DNA of 32,006 bases. Origin: Desulfuromusa sp. (GTDB taxonomy: Bacteria; Desulfobacterota; Desulfuromonadia; Desulfuromonadales; Geopsychrobacteraceae). The stretch covers positions 1-32,006 of the forward strand of contig JAQIBX010000029.1 in the NCBI GenBank assembly GCA_027858895.1, in the 5' to 3' direction. Below the pieces are notes generated by a model. The model did not search any database. It had not been told where the DNA came from and saw only the letters and a program-made list of their open reading frames with translations. The position numbers and the translations under genes are program-made. Of the stretch, positions 7,020-15,379 are shown one piece after another (position 1 is the stretch's first letter; each line of letters opens with the position of its first letter).

Positions 7020-8402
7020 ATGAACCAGACCGTATTTACCACATTGCCACTGAAGAATTCGATGATTAAGAACCTTGCCTCTCTTGGCTACAATGCGATG
7101 ACCCCGATCCAGGCCGACAGTTTGCCGCTGATTCTGGCGGGGAGCGATGTGATTGCCCAGGCAAAGACCGGGAGTGGTAAAACGGCTGCTTTTGGCCTTG
7201 GTCTTTTGTCGCGCCTGGTAGCGACCCGCTTTTGCGTGCAAGGGCTGGTATTGTGCCCAACCCGGGAACTCGCCGATCAAGTAAGTAAGGAGTTACGGCG
7301 TCTGGCTCGATTCACCGACAATATCAAAATTCTCACCCTGTGTGGTGGCGTCCCTTTTGGCCCCCAGCTGGGTTCGCTTGAACACGGTGCCCATATCGTG
7401 GTTGGGACCCCGGGTCGGATTCTTGATCACTTGAGGCGCGGCAGCCTTGACCTGAAGGAGCTGCGGATGCTGGTTCTCGATGAAGCCGATCGGATGCTCG
7501 ACATGGGCTTTCAAGAAGATCTTGCTACCATCGTCGCTGCGACTCCGAGCAATCGACAGACCCTGCTTTTCTCAGCCACTTATCCGAAGTCGATTGCCAC
7601 CATGAGTGCGACGGTTCAGCAGAACCCGGTTACGGTGAAGGTTGAGGCAATCCATGACGGCCAGCAGATTGAGCAGCTTTTCTATTTTGTTGAGAGTGGC
7701 AAGCGGGTTGCCGCAGTGGCCCGGATTCTCGGCCATTACCGTTCGGAATCGACGCTGATTTTTTGTAATACCAAAAAAGATTGTCAGGAGGTGGCCGACG
7801 CGCTGACCGAACGTGGCTTTTCGGCGCTGGCGATCCATGGCGACCTGGAGCAGCACGAGCGCGACCAGGTGCTGGCACGCTTTGCCAATAAAAGCGTCTC
7901 AGTTCTGGTTGCGACCGATGTCGCGGCGCGCGGCATCGATATCAAGGAACTTGCCGCCGTGATTAACTATGAGCTGACCCGTGATCCGGAGGTTCATATT
8001 CATCGCATCGGTCGCACTGGTCGCGCCGGGGAACAAGGGTTGGCGCTAAGTCTGGTGACCGCTGCGGAGAGTCGGCGGGCGGCAGCAATTGAAGACTATC
8101 TTGGAACAACCGTTCCCCGCGCCGACCTTGAGACTTTAATCATGCCGTCGTCCGCATCTCTTGAAGCGCCGATGGTGACTCTCTGTATCGACGGTGGCCG
8201 CAAAAATAAGCTGCGTCCCGGCGATGTCCTCGGTGCCCTGACCGGCGAGGCAGGAGTTCCCGGCAGTGAGGTCGGAAAGATCAACGTTTTCGATTTTCAC
8301 ACCTACGTCGCTATTCGCCGGGCCAGTGCCAAGCTCGCTTTGGCTTGTTTGAGTGCAAATAAGATTAAAGGTCGGTTTTACAAAATCCGCAAATTCAACT
8401 GA
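7020..8402 (+). CDS. dbpA: DEAD-box ATP-dependent RNA helicase DbpA
   Basis: A 460-residue helicase. All core motifs are present in order: TPIQ (Q motif), AKTGSGKT (I, residues 48-55), PTRELA (Ia), VLDEADRMLDMGF (II), SAT (III), ATDVAARGID (V) and HRIGRTGRAG (VI). The C-terminal ~75 residues (LCIDGGRKNKLRPGDVLGAL to KGRFYKIRKF) are the DbpA-type RRM-like domain that binds hairpin 92 of 23S rRNA, so a role in large-subunit assembly is likely. It lies 97 bp after arsC and just ahead of the acetyltransferase gene, on the same strand. No distinct promoter or terminator was recognised. Confidence 0.95.
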   Translation: MNQTVFTTLPLKNSMIKNLASLGYNAMTPIQADSLPLILAGSDVIAQAKTGSGKTAAFGLGLLSRLVATRFCVQGLVLCPTRELADQVSKELRRLARFTDNIKILTLCGGVPFGPQLGSLEHGAHIVVGTPGRILDHLRRGSLDLKELRMLVLDEADRMLDMGFQEDLATIVAATPSNRQTLLFSATYPKSIATMSATVQQNPVTVKVEAIHDGQQIEQLFYFVESGKRVAAVARILGHYRSESTLIFCNTKKDCQEVADALTERGFSALAIHGDLEQHERDQVLARFANKSVSVLVATDVAARGIDIKELAAVINYELTRDPEVHIHRIGRTGRAGEQGLALSLVTAAESRRAAAIEDYLGTTVPRADLETLIMPSSASLEAPMVTLCIDGGRKNKLRPGDVLGALTGEAGVPGSEVGKINVFDFHTYVAIRRASAKLALACLSANKIKGRFYKIRKFN

Positions 8403-8422
8403 AATTTTCAGGAACCGAGATT

Positions 8423-8947
8423 ATGAAAATACAAAAATTGACCAAAGAGAACTACGCCAAGGTCTACGCGCTATTGCGTCGCGCTTTTCCAGGTAGTGAA
8501 TATGAAGCGGTTTTAGTGCAGAAATTTCACGACAATGAAAAACCGCTCCATGAATGGGTATGTCTGCATACCAATAAGGCCATCGCCTACATCGCTTTTT
8601 CCAATGCCTATAATGGCGACGAGGTTTGCGGGTTACACTTGGCACCCATGGCGGTGACACCCGATTTTCAAAAGCAGGGAGTTGGTTCGGAGCTGCTCAG
8701 ATTTGCTTTGCGTCAGGAAGAAATTAAAAGTCAGACCCTGTTTGTCTTAGGAGTGCCCCGTTATTATAAGAAGTTTGGCTTTGAACCATGCAGTCAGCCG
8801 ATTTGCCCTTTTGATAAGAAGAATACACACTTTTTAAGTATGCGAAATGCGGATGCGGCAGGTTTTGTGGTTGGCTATGAGCCAGAGTTTAAGGTTTCTT
8901 CCAAGCCGGCCAAATCGGCCATATTCAAAGTTAAGAAGCGTCGTTGA
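8423..8947 (+). CDS. GNAT-family N-acetyltransferase (YhbS-like)
   Basis: A 174-residue acetyl-CoA-dependent acetyltransferase. The acetyl-CoA binding motif A is clear: LAPMAVTPDFQKQGVGSELL (about residues 73-92), with the pyrophosphate loop Q-K-Q-G-V-G. The segment FVLGVPRYYKKFGFEP is the motif B region of YhbS-like enzymes, where Tyr is the usual general acid. The C-terminus is basic (KSAIFKVKKRR). It begins 20 bp after dbpA with AGGAACC upstream, so co-transcription is likely. The acceptor substrate is unknown. Confidence 0.85.
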   Translation: MKIQKLTKENYAKVYALLRRAFPGSEYEAVLVQKFHDNEKPLHEWVCLHTNKAIAYIAFSNAYNGDEVCGLHLAPMAVTPDFQKQGVGSELLRFALRQEEIKSQTLFVLGVPRYYKKFGFEPCSQPICPFDKKNTHFLSMRNADAAGFVVGYEPEFKVSSKPAKSAIFKVKKRR

Positions 8948-9169
8948 GTTGAGTGTTTTCTGCTCCCCCTGCAATCGATTGAACCATCAATTTAAGCAAC
9001 TTCCTCTTTTTTAGTATCAGAGCTCTTAAATGTGGACATTCTGCATGTTTTCTATGTCCGCCGGACTTCATGGCCGACAAGGGAATATCCGTATGGCCCA
9101 CATTGGCTCGCCCGAAGTCAAATCCAATTGATCTCCCATAAAAAATCTACTTTAAATGGTAAATAATCC
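8948..9169. other. Non-coding gap
   Basis: No gene or RNA was recognised between the acetyltransferase and the promoter of the small zinc-ribbon gene. The sequence becomes noticeably more AT-rich towards the promoter. A short CCGCCGG-centred dyad near 9060 has no T tract. Confidence 0.4.
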
Positions 9170-9197
9170 TTTACATTGTTCAAATTGGGTGTATAGT
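9170..9197 (+). promoter_or_regulatory. Sigma-70-type promoter for the zinc-ribbon gene
   Basis: TTTACA (9170-9175), a 16-base spacer, then TATAGT (9192-9197). The expected start site near 9204 lies about 25 bases before the ATG at 9229. It is close to consensus and sits in an AT-rich trough. Confidence 0.65.
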
Positions 9198-9228
9198 GAT
9201 AAAAAATTACACATAATGGAGTCTCACA

Positions 9229-9402
9229 ATGAATTGCCCTTACTGCGATCATAAAAATCATTTAGAAATTGACATGCACGCTGATGGTTACAGCTCTACG
9301 CTTTTGGAATGTAGTGAATGTGGAGCATTGCTGAATTTAAAACGAACAAACCTTGAGACAGTGCATGGCCCTACGGTACAGTTGCAAGCGAGACCGGAAT
9401 AA
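9229..9402 (+). CDS. Small zinc-ribbon protein (57 aa)
   Basis: A 57-residue protein with two cysteine knuckles, CPYC (residues 3-6) and CSEC (28-31), separated by HKNHLEIDMHADGYSSTLLE. This is the spacing of a compact zinc ribbon. A promoter is well placed upstream; the ATAATGGAGTCTC leader offers GGAG seven bases before the ATG. It ends 94 bases before the nitrilase-like gene on the same strand, so one transcript is possible. No function is recognisable; such proteins can be transcriptional or RNA-binding accessory factors, but nothing here shows it. Confidence 0.65.
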   Translation: MNCPYCDHKNHLEIDMHADGYSSTLLECSECGALLNLKRTNLETVHGPTVQLQARPE

Positions 9403-9496
9403 TCGCCCGATTGGAACTGAAAATTTCCGGAAGTCTCACCGGGAGATAATCATAGCCCTCTGGGACTGTTCACATTTTGATTTTTCCAGGTGAGAT

Positions 9497-10717
9497 ATGA
9501 TCCAGATTATTGAAAAGCAACTCTCAATTCTATTCCCGCGTCGGGAACATCTTCACGTGTTGTCCTGCCAGATTCCTAATACCCTTGAACGGCGCAATTT
9601 ACTCTATCGCCTGGTCAATCCTGAAAAAAACTGGCGAACCATTGAATCAATTTTTCAACTGGTCATTGAGGGCAAAGGGAACCTGAAGAAAATCAACTTT
9701 TTGTTCCTTCCGGAAACCTGCCTCCCTTTTGAAAAGCTGACACAAGCTTTGGCCTTACTTGATCAAATGCGGCCGAATACGGTCACGGTGATTGGTTTAG
9801 GCCCAATCGATCTGGCTACTTACAGGGACTTATTACAATCTTTTGCCGAAGATAATCAGGAAGCTCTTCAGTCAGTCCTTGAAGACATCGATTCCAGTGA
9901 TATCGAAGGTCTTCCAGTCAATAGCTGCATGGTTGCGGTGAAAGAGCAAGATGGCCGCATGCGGGTCTTTTTTGAAGCGAAGAGCCATCCTTTTGTTGGT
10001 GAAGAAAATCTCGATAGCGATCACAACCTATATCGTGGGAAGATATTTTCCCTGTTTCGTTGTAGCCCAAGCTGTTTTAATTTCATGGCTTTGATCTGCC
10101 TTGATTATGCTTATCGAGATCTATATCAGTCCAACATCAGCGTTATTATTGAAAAAGCTAATCAGCTTTTTTTTGAAACACGGCAACGACTTGATTTGTT
10201 GGCTGTCATTGAATGCAACCCTAAGCCCGAGCATTCGGCCTTTCGAGATGTCGCTAATGGATTTTACGGAGAGTATCTAGAGCGTTCTCCCGGCGTTAAC
10301 GATACCGTGACGCTATTTTGTAATGCATCTGAAGAGACACTGTGCACCGGGATTTCCCCAGGGGCAACCTTTGGTCACTCGTCGGTACTGCTGCATAAAA
10401 ACCATAAAATTGAACAGATAGATATGGATGAATACTCGACGGACGATTTTGGTGGGCTCCCAGTATGTCGCTTGCGTTTTGGTGCGGCGACCCGACTGTA
10501 CTATTTTAACTTACCTTTTTTTCATGAGCTCGATCCACGAACCACCCGCACCGCAATTAAGATTCATACAGTATTTAAACCTCATCAAGAAGGCTGGATT
10601 CGAGTTAATAGCGATGAAGTTCAACGAGAGGCAGCAGCTGTTCAAAAGGAAAAAAAGGTAGCATATTCAAGAAATATAAGGTCAATTGAAGGGCGGAGTG
10701 GGTCGGGGAGCACGTAG
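9497..10717 (+). CDS. Nitrilase-superfamily-like (carbon-nitrogen hydrolase) protein
   Basis: A 406-residue protein that I place in the CN-hydrolase fold from its catalytic triad: Glu73 in FLFLPETCLPF, Lys162 in FFEAKSHPF, and Cys201 in ALICLDYAYRDLY, followed by DLLAVIECNP. The order and rough spacing (Glu, +89, +39) fit nitrilases. Otherwise it resembles none of the common branches (NitFhit, NAD synthetase, Lnt, amidase). It has a long acidic insertion (about 115-140) and a basic, low-complexity C-terminus. There is no signal peptide or membrane helix, so it should be cytosolic. AGGTGAG lies just before the ATG. It stands in an AT-rich pocket between housekeeping genes and a palindromic repeat, suggesting acquisition. 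Nitrilase domains also occur in some antiphage reverse-transcriptase systems, but no reverse transcriptase is present here. Confidence 0.65.
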   Translation: MIQIIEKQLSILFPRREHLHVLSCQIPNTLERRNLLYRLVNPEKNWRTIESIFQLVIEGKGNLKKINFLFLPETCLPFEKLTQALALLDQMRPNTVTVIGLGPIDLATYRDLLQSFAEDNQEALQSVLEDIDSSDIEGLPVNSCMVAVKEQDGRMRVFFEAKSHPFVGEENLDSDHNLYRGKIFSLFRCSPSCFNFMALICLDYAYRDLYQSNISVIIEKANQLFFETRQRLDLLAVIECNPKPEHSAFRDVANGFYGEYLERSPGVNDTVTLFCNASEETLCTGISPGATFGHSSVLLHKNHKIEQIDMDEYSTDDFGGLPVCRLRFGAATRLYYFNLPFFHELDPRTTRTAIKIHTVFKPHQEGWIRVNSDEVQREAAAVQKEKKVAYSRNIRSIEGRSGSGST

Positions 10718-10823
10718 GTTTTACTCAATGATCCTCCCTGCTGGTGCGGAAGAATATGTTCAGATCAGTAGTAAATAGGTACTCCCTCTCTTTGCTTCTT
10801 ATTGTGTAACTATTCAGCAAAAT

Positions 10824-10911
10824 CGGGATGTCCCAGGCTTTTGCGGCGCGACCCAACGCAGTTTCAAAACCGTAAAACTGGGACAGCCCCCGATGACCCT
10901 GGGGGCATCCC
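10824..10911. repeat. REP-like composite palindrome
   Basis: Two nested dyads. TGTCCCAG (10829-10836) pairs with CTGGGACA (10878-10885). GCCCCC (10886-10891) pairs with GGGGGC (10901-10906) around a 9-nt loop, extended by GGGA/TCCC. Short GTTTT runs flank the inner hairpin on both strands, so it could also end both the nitrilase transcript and the minus-strand cytochrome transcript. The pattern of mirrored GGGAxxTCCC cores resembles REP/BIME elements rather than a simple terminator. Confidence 0.6.
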
Positions 10912-10966
10912 GTTTTACTAACAGTTGCGCTGAAAAGTTACCTTATTGTTTAACCAACTACGAAAG

Positions 10967-13609
10967 TTAAAGTCTTAACGAGTTGGGGTGATGTCCCTCA
11001 AACTCCGGTTGAACGGTATGACAGACCGTGCAGTCATTACCAATCGGGCGGTCATTGCCTTGGTACTGCAATGGCTGGATACTGTCTCGATTTTCACCCA
11101 GCAGATTAAAGGTTGCCGGATAGACAGCGTGGGGGCTGCTGTGACAGGCCGCGCACATCATCGCTTCCATCTGATCATGACGATTGCGGTACAAACCTTC
11201 AGCACCTTCTGTCCAGGTGTTGAACGCATCGGTTGAGCTGCCCATCTCAAAATCCACATGACAAGTCAGGCAATCAGGTTCATTGATCCATGGGGTACGG
11301 GGATTGATCTCTGCAACTGTTTCGACGGTTCGTGGTTTCAGGTTCTCCATCAGTCGAGCTGCACCTTTTTTACCGGCTTCAAGTTCTTTTTTCAGCAGGC
11401 TCAAGGAATGATCTTCCATGGTGCCGTGACAGTTGGTGCAGTCCATGAATTGGGCATGATGACTGCGGAAGCTCTGAGTTGGACCATCCGGACGGGACGG
11501 GTGACAGGCGACACAGGCCTGCATCCCTTCCCGGTCGGTCAGAAAGTTTGCATGCCAACCGTGGATCGCAGCTGAGAAATTGAGTAAATCCGGGTTCCCT
11601 TTGGTGCCCAGACGTGAATCGGCATGACATGACTGGCAGAGCATCGGCTCACCATTTTTTGCCTTTTCCACCAGATTGGTGCCGCTGTTTTTATCGTGAG
11701 CAGCGAGGACATCAAGGCTGGTCTCAGCAGTCACTCCAGCCACCCCAGCGACTTTCCAACCACCTCCATGGCAGTTTTTACAGCCCATCTCGGTCGATGT
11801 CGGGACCACTGTTTTGGTTGTTGCCAAAATTTCCCCGGTCGTTTCATCTGTGGCGGTAATGGTAAAAATTGGATACGGATTAAAGCGACCGTCCTCTGGA
11901 TAGGGAACCACTGGAACAGCTGCTGCGCTGAAGGCATGATGGTCTTCTTCAACTTGCATCGTTCCCGAGACTTTTAATCCTGTCATGCCAACACCAGGAG
12001 CCAGATCTGCTCCGAGTAATTTGTTGGCATAGTTCCAGAATTGAACTTTTTTTTCAGGGTATTCAAAGCCATCTTCGACCTGATAGCTGATTTTGACCCC
12101 TGCGGTGATGATTTCTGGAGAATCACCCCGTTTAACCAGCTGGGCAAAAATGTTATTGGCTGGTGGTTGTATAATCCAGTAGGGGCTGCTGTCCGAAACG
12201 GTGTGCATCGCCTGATCGTTCCAGGAAAGTAAAACGTATTCATCTTTTTCTTTGTCAAATGGGGGAATGGTCAGCGGAAGTTCCTTTTGTTCAACCACCG
12301 GATTTCCCATATTCATGTCATCAATATGATTCAGACCACTGACAATATAGTTAGCCAGTGCCCAACGCTCTTCGCGAGTGCCCATGAAATGTGGCATGTA
12401 GCCATTGAGTTTGCCGAGACCGTTCAGTTTGGCGTCCATGCCGAATGCATTGTCATATTTTTTGACCAATGGCTTGATATCGTTGAGGGGCCCATCGACC
12501 GAATGGCAGGCGCTGCACTGAAACTTGAACAGGTCCTGTCCTGCTTCCATCATGTTTTCGTCGGTGACTTTCTTATGCTTTGCCCATTTGGCCGTGGTCA
12601 GAAATCCAGCTTTCTGGACTTCCGGTACATCCTTGACGAAAACCTGATTCGAATACATGTGGTCGTAGATAATGAAGGGGCGTCGACCTCCCTCACGGAT
12701 GAATTCGAAGGCGCCGAAATAGACCAAGGCAATCCCAACAATGGCAAAACAGAAAACTTTCTGCAGACTGTTTGGCAGTTTGATGGTCATAACCATTGAG
12801 GCGATGAAAAAAATCGGCATCACCCAGGTCAATAGGAGTAGGTAGTTGGCGATTTCTGGAGATTTTTCCAGAATCATTGTTATTGCCGGCTCTGGGATTG
12901 CTTGGAAATACCACCAGCCACCTGCGATCATCAGGGTAAAGGGGATGGCAACCCAGGCAGCACAGGTGCGCATAATATTTTGCCGCAGTTTTTCGTCTTT
13001 TAGAAAAGCTGCCGTGACAAAGCCGAACACTCCGCAGAGGGTCAGGGAAATGCCGGTACGGAATATCAACGATGGCCAGAATGTCGGATTAAAGAAGCCC
13101 GACCAGAAGTTGTGGTTTTCAATCCAGGCGCCGGGAGTGAGCATGTAGCCGATAATCCCGTTGATCAAAAACAGTGACATCCAGGCGCTGATGAAATAGA
13201 GCCAACCGATGATGAGGTGGTTCTTCCGGTTCATCTTGCCGAAAGTATAAAAGTAGATGAACAGGGCGATGATTTCAGTGAGGAAGAAAACCCATTCTGC
13301 AGCCCAGCCGAACACAAAGGTATGAATCAGGCTAGAGGTTGCCGCCGGATTAAGCAGGGCAATGGTCCACCAGATTCCGACGCCGGTCAGTCCACCAAAA
13401 ACCATTGTGACGAGTAAGAAAAATTTACTGTGTTTTTTAACGTAATCAAGCAGCTGCGCGTTATCTTCTTTATAGGCCTTCTTTTCCAGCATGATCAGAT
13501 AAAGCCCACCGCCAACTGCGAAGTGTGAAACCAGAACATGGACGACAGCGACAAGCGCAATCAAAAAACCGCCACCATAAGTTGTCAGTTCCCAGACAGG
13601 ATAATTCAT
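10967..13609 (-). CDS. CydA-like membrane subunit fused to an eight-heme cytochrome c
   Basis: An 880-residue fusion. Residues 1-310 form about eight membrane helices resembling CydA of cytochrome bd: VHVLVSHFAVGGGLYLI (His24, His29) and EWVFFLTEI (Glu105, Glu112, cf. CydA Glu99/Glu107). Residues 350-430 are a class I cytochrome c (CSACH at 365; Met405 or Met409 as axial ligand). A beta-rich stretch (450-600) follows, then seven more CXXCH motifs at Cys610, 658, 699, 724, 780, 819 and 860. The c hemes should lie outside the membrane in the periplasm. Its start overlaps the stop of the upstream partner gene (ATGA), with a GGAGGTGA box. Likely role: electron transfer between a membrane b-type core and periplasmic c hemes, perhaps to O2 or another acceptor. 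The direction of flow is not visible. Confidence 0.85.
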   Translation of the reverse strand: MNYPVWELTTYGGGFLIALVAVVHVLVSHFAVGGGLYLIMLEKKAYKEDNAQLLDYVKKHSKFFLLVTMVFGGLTGVGIWWTIALLNPAATSSLIHTFVFGWAAEWVFFLTEIIALFIYFYTFGKMNRKNHLIIGWLYFISAWMSLFLINGIIGYMLTPGAWIENHNFWSGFFNPTFWPSLIFRTGISLTLCGVFGFVTAAFLKDEKLRQNIMRTCAAWVAIPFTLMIAGGWWYFQAIPEPAITMILEKSPEIANYLLLLTWVMPIFFIASMVMTIKLPNSLQKVFCFAIVGIALVYFGAFEFIREGGRRPFIIYDHMYSNQVFVKDVPEVQKAGFLTTAKWAKHKKVTDENMMEAGQDLFKFQCSACHSVDGPLNDIKPLVKKYDNAFGMDAKLNGLGKLNGYMPHFMGTREERWALANYIVSGLNHIDDMNMGNPVVEQKELPLTIPPFDKEKDEYVLLSWNDQAMHTVSDSSPYWIIQPPANNIFAQLVKRGDSPEIITAGVKISYQVEDGFEYPEKKVQFWNYANKLLGADLAPGVGMTGLKVSGTMQVEEDHHAFSAAAVPVVPYPEDGRFNPYPIFTITATDETTGEILATTKTVVPTSTEMGCKNCHGGGWKVAGVAGVTAETSLDVLAAHDKNSGTNLVEKAKNGEPMLCQSCHADSRLGTKGNPDLLNFSAAIHGWHANFLTDREGMQACVACHPSRPDGPTQSFRSHHAQFMDCTNCHGTMEDHSLSLLKKELEAGKKGAARLMENLKPRTVETVAEINPRTPWINEPDCLTCHVDFEMGSSTDAFNTWTEGAEGLYRNRHDQMEAMMCAACHSSPHAVYPATFNLLGENRDSIQPLQYQGNDRPIGNDCTVCHTVQPEFEGHHPNSLRL

Positions 13610-14679
13610 TTTGTCACCTCCTTGCGACAGCCAAAGGCAAGTTTAAGCATGTATCCAATCAGGGCTAAGCCGATGGCAAAGACCACCAGGAAAAAGATCA
13701 GCGGTGAATATTGTGGTTCCACGACCAGATCAGACAGTTGAAAGTAAGGTTTCAAGTAGGCAATACGAACCAAGTCACGCAAGAATATCATCACAATTAA
13801 TGTTAGCAGGGTGATGATAGATGCCAGAATGACTTGTTTTTTATAGCCAATATACAGAGCGGAAAATCCGAGAATAATTCCAATTAACAACAGGATCGTA
13901 GCCAAGCTACTGCCACCCATAAATACCATCATCACGTTTTTCGGCAGAGCAAGCAGGAACCAGAAACCGATAAAAATCTGAATTGCGGTGGCGTAGGTAA
14001 AATAGGTCATGCCTTGATCAATCAGAAACTCTCGATTAACGGCACTTTTCGTGAAACGGAAATGGGCCACAAGGGCGAAGAATAGTCCGGCAACTGCTAC
14101 TGCCCCAACGACAAAGTGAAGATAACGAGGGTATAAAGAAATGTCGCTCAGGTTAAGCAAAGTTCCCCCACCATTTTGGAAATAGGCCAGCCATTTTTCC
14201 GGTTGCAGCATCAGGGTCATATTGTTACTGAACATGAATCCGACAAACAGGAGAATGAGAACAGAAAATTCCAACATGAAGATGCGCGGGCTGCCTAAAG
14301 TCTCAAACTTAAAATCGTAGATATAGGCGCCATAATAGGCCAGGATCAGCAGGCCGAAGATGGAGAACCACCAGACTGCCATGAGAACTGAACTACTATA
14401 GATGAACTGGCCGTAAAGAACCTGGATAAATAGTAATGGAGCAACCCCCATATTGACAGCAAACGCGATAGTATAGGGCCATTTGTAGCCAAACTCTTTG
14501 TCCAACAGGGTGTTTTGTTCACCGCCGATAAAGGAACTGATCAGGGCAATGATGCCGCCACCAAGCATGACGTTCATGACCAGAATGTGCAGCAGAAAAG
14601 TTAGCATCAACAGAACATAGAACCAGCCCCAGGGAACGGAAAGGACATCAGGTGTGGGAATCAGTGCGGCAGGATTCAT
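13606..14679 (-). CDS. CydA-like membrane partner subunit
   Basis: A 357-residue integral membrane protein with about nine helices and no heme c motif. Its first helix, LLHILVMNVMLGGGIIAL, aligns with VHVLVSHFAVGGGLYLI of the downstream subunit: a shared His, then a GGG after eight to nine residues. The two subunits therefore look like paralogues, as in CydA/A'-type members of the cytochrome bd superfamily rather than classical CydAB. There is no recognisable CydB. The start at 14679 is supported by GGAGGAG five bases upstream; the frame extends ten codons further. It is the first gene of the two-gene operon and ends in the ATGA overlap with the octaheme subunit. Confidence 0.75.
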   Translation of the reverse strand: MNPAALIPTPDVLSVPWGWFYVLLMLTFLLHILVMNVMLGGGIIALISSFIGGEQNTLLDKEFGYKWPYTIAFAVNMGVAPLLFIQVLYGQFIYSSSVLMAVWWFSIFGLLILAYYGAYIYDFKFETLGSPRIFMLEFSVLILLFVGFMFSNNMTLMLQPEKWLAYFQNGGGTLLNLSDISLYPRYLHFVVGAVAVAGLFFALVAHFRFTKSAVNREFLIDQGMTYFTYATAIQIFIGFWFLLALPKNVMMVFMGGSSLATILLLIGIILGFSALYIGYKKQVILASIITLLTLIVMIFLRDLVRIAYLKPYFQLSDLVVEPQYSPLIFFLVVFAIGLALIGYMLKLAFGCRKEVTK

Positions 14680-14835
14680 CGACTCTCCTCCAAAAAAAAT
14701 TGTTAGCAATCAGTCCTTCTGTGGTCAACAGGCATTAGTATATCAACCCCTTCAATGAAATTCACTGTGGAAACTTAGCACGATAATTAGAAGAATAACA
14801 ACAAAACATACTAAGAAATGTACAGGTTTAGCTTC

Positions 14836-14864
14836 TTGTTGTGGCGATCCGATTCTGCTATCTT
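14836..14864 (+). promoter_or_regulatory. Possible promoter of the cupin gene
   Basis: TTGTTG (14836-14841), a 17-base spacer and TATCTT (14859-14864) lie about 37 bases before the cupin ATG. The match to sigma-70 consensus is moderate. Confidence 0.4.
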
Positions 14865-14901
14865 CGATAGCTATAACTACATAAACTCAAGGAGATATTT
14901 T

Positions 14902-15252
14902 ATGAAAATTATTTCGTTAGATCAGGTCCCTTCTGTGCCGATGCAAATGGAAGGAGCGGTTGGTGTGGTTAAGCAGGTTCCTCTTGGCAAGACCGATGGT
15001 GCTCCAAACTTTTCTTTTCGGGTTTTTACTGTCACACCTGGAGGGAACACTCCCTACCATGTGCATGACGCTGAGCATTTGAATTACATTCTTCAGGGTG
15101 AGGGCGTTCTGGTTGATCTGGATGGGAAGCAGCATCCGGTAAAGGCTGGTGATTTTTCCATGGTGATCCCGAATGAAAAGCATCAGTATCGCAATACCTC
15201 AACAACGGAAGAATTTAAATTTATTTGTGCGGTGCCGCTAGCTTACGAGTAG
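14902..15252 (+). CDS. Small single-domain cupin
   Basis: A 116-residue beta-barrel protein. Cupin motif 1 is TPYHVHDAEHLNYILQGEG, with two His, Glu and a third His as candidate metal ligands; motif 2 is AGDFSMVIPNEKHQYRNTS. The length and single barrel match stand-alone cupins that bind Fe, Mn or Zn or act as sensors or small isomerases/dioxygenases; the exact reaction cannot be inferred. The start at 14902 is set by AAGGAGA eight bases upstream; the frame is open earlier but that part looks non-coding. Monocistronic: own promoter candidate and a strong terminator after it. Confidence 0.85.
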   Translation: MKIISLDQVPSVPMQMEGAVGVVKQVPLGKTDGAPNFSFRVFTVTPGGNTPYHVHDAEHLNYILQGEGVLVDLDGKQHPVKAGDFSMVIPNEKHQYRNTSTTEEFKFICAVPLAYE

Positions 15253-15280
15253 GTGTGGATTTTTGGCGTGGTTCTTTAAA

Positions 15281-15320
15281 CGAAAAAAGCCCTCAATTGC
15301 AAGATTGAGGGCTTTTTTCG
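15281..15320 (+). terminator. Bidirectional rho-independent terminator
   Basis: A 17-bp perfect stem, CGAAAAAAGCCCTCAAT against ATTGAGGGCTTTTTTCG, with a 6-nt loop (TGCAAG). It has T runs on both strands, so it ends the plus-strand cupin and the converging minus-strand sthA transcript. Confidence 0.95.
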
Positions 15321-15379
15321 TTAGGTGATGATTTGTTGGGAGATGTTTCGCTGCCATTTTAAAACATTACGCTGTCAGT

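Noticed and set aside
8948-9169. Possible tRNA or small RNA in the gap after the acetyltransferase.
   Set aside because: No cloverleaf, T-tailed hairpin or conserved motif could be assembled.
14818-14901. Upstream extension of the cupin ORF from 14818.
   Set aside because: It overlaps the probable promoter, and AAGGAGA clearly selects the ATG at 14902.
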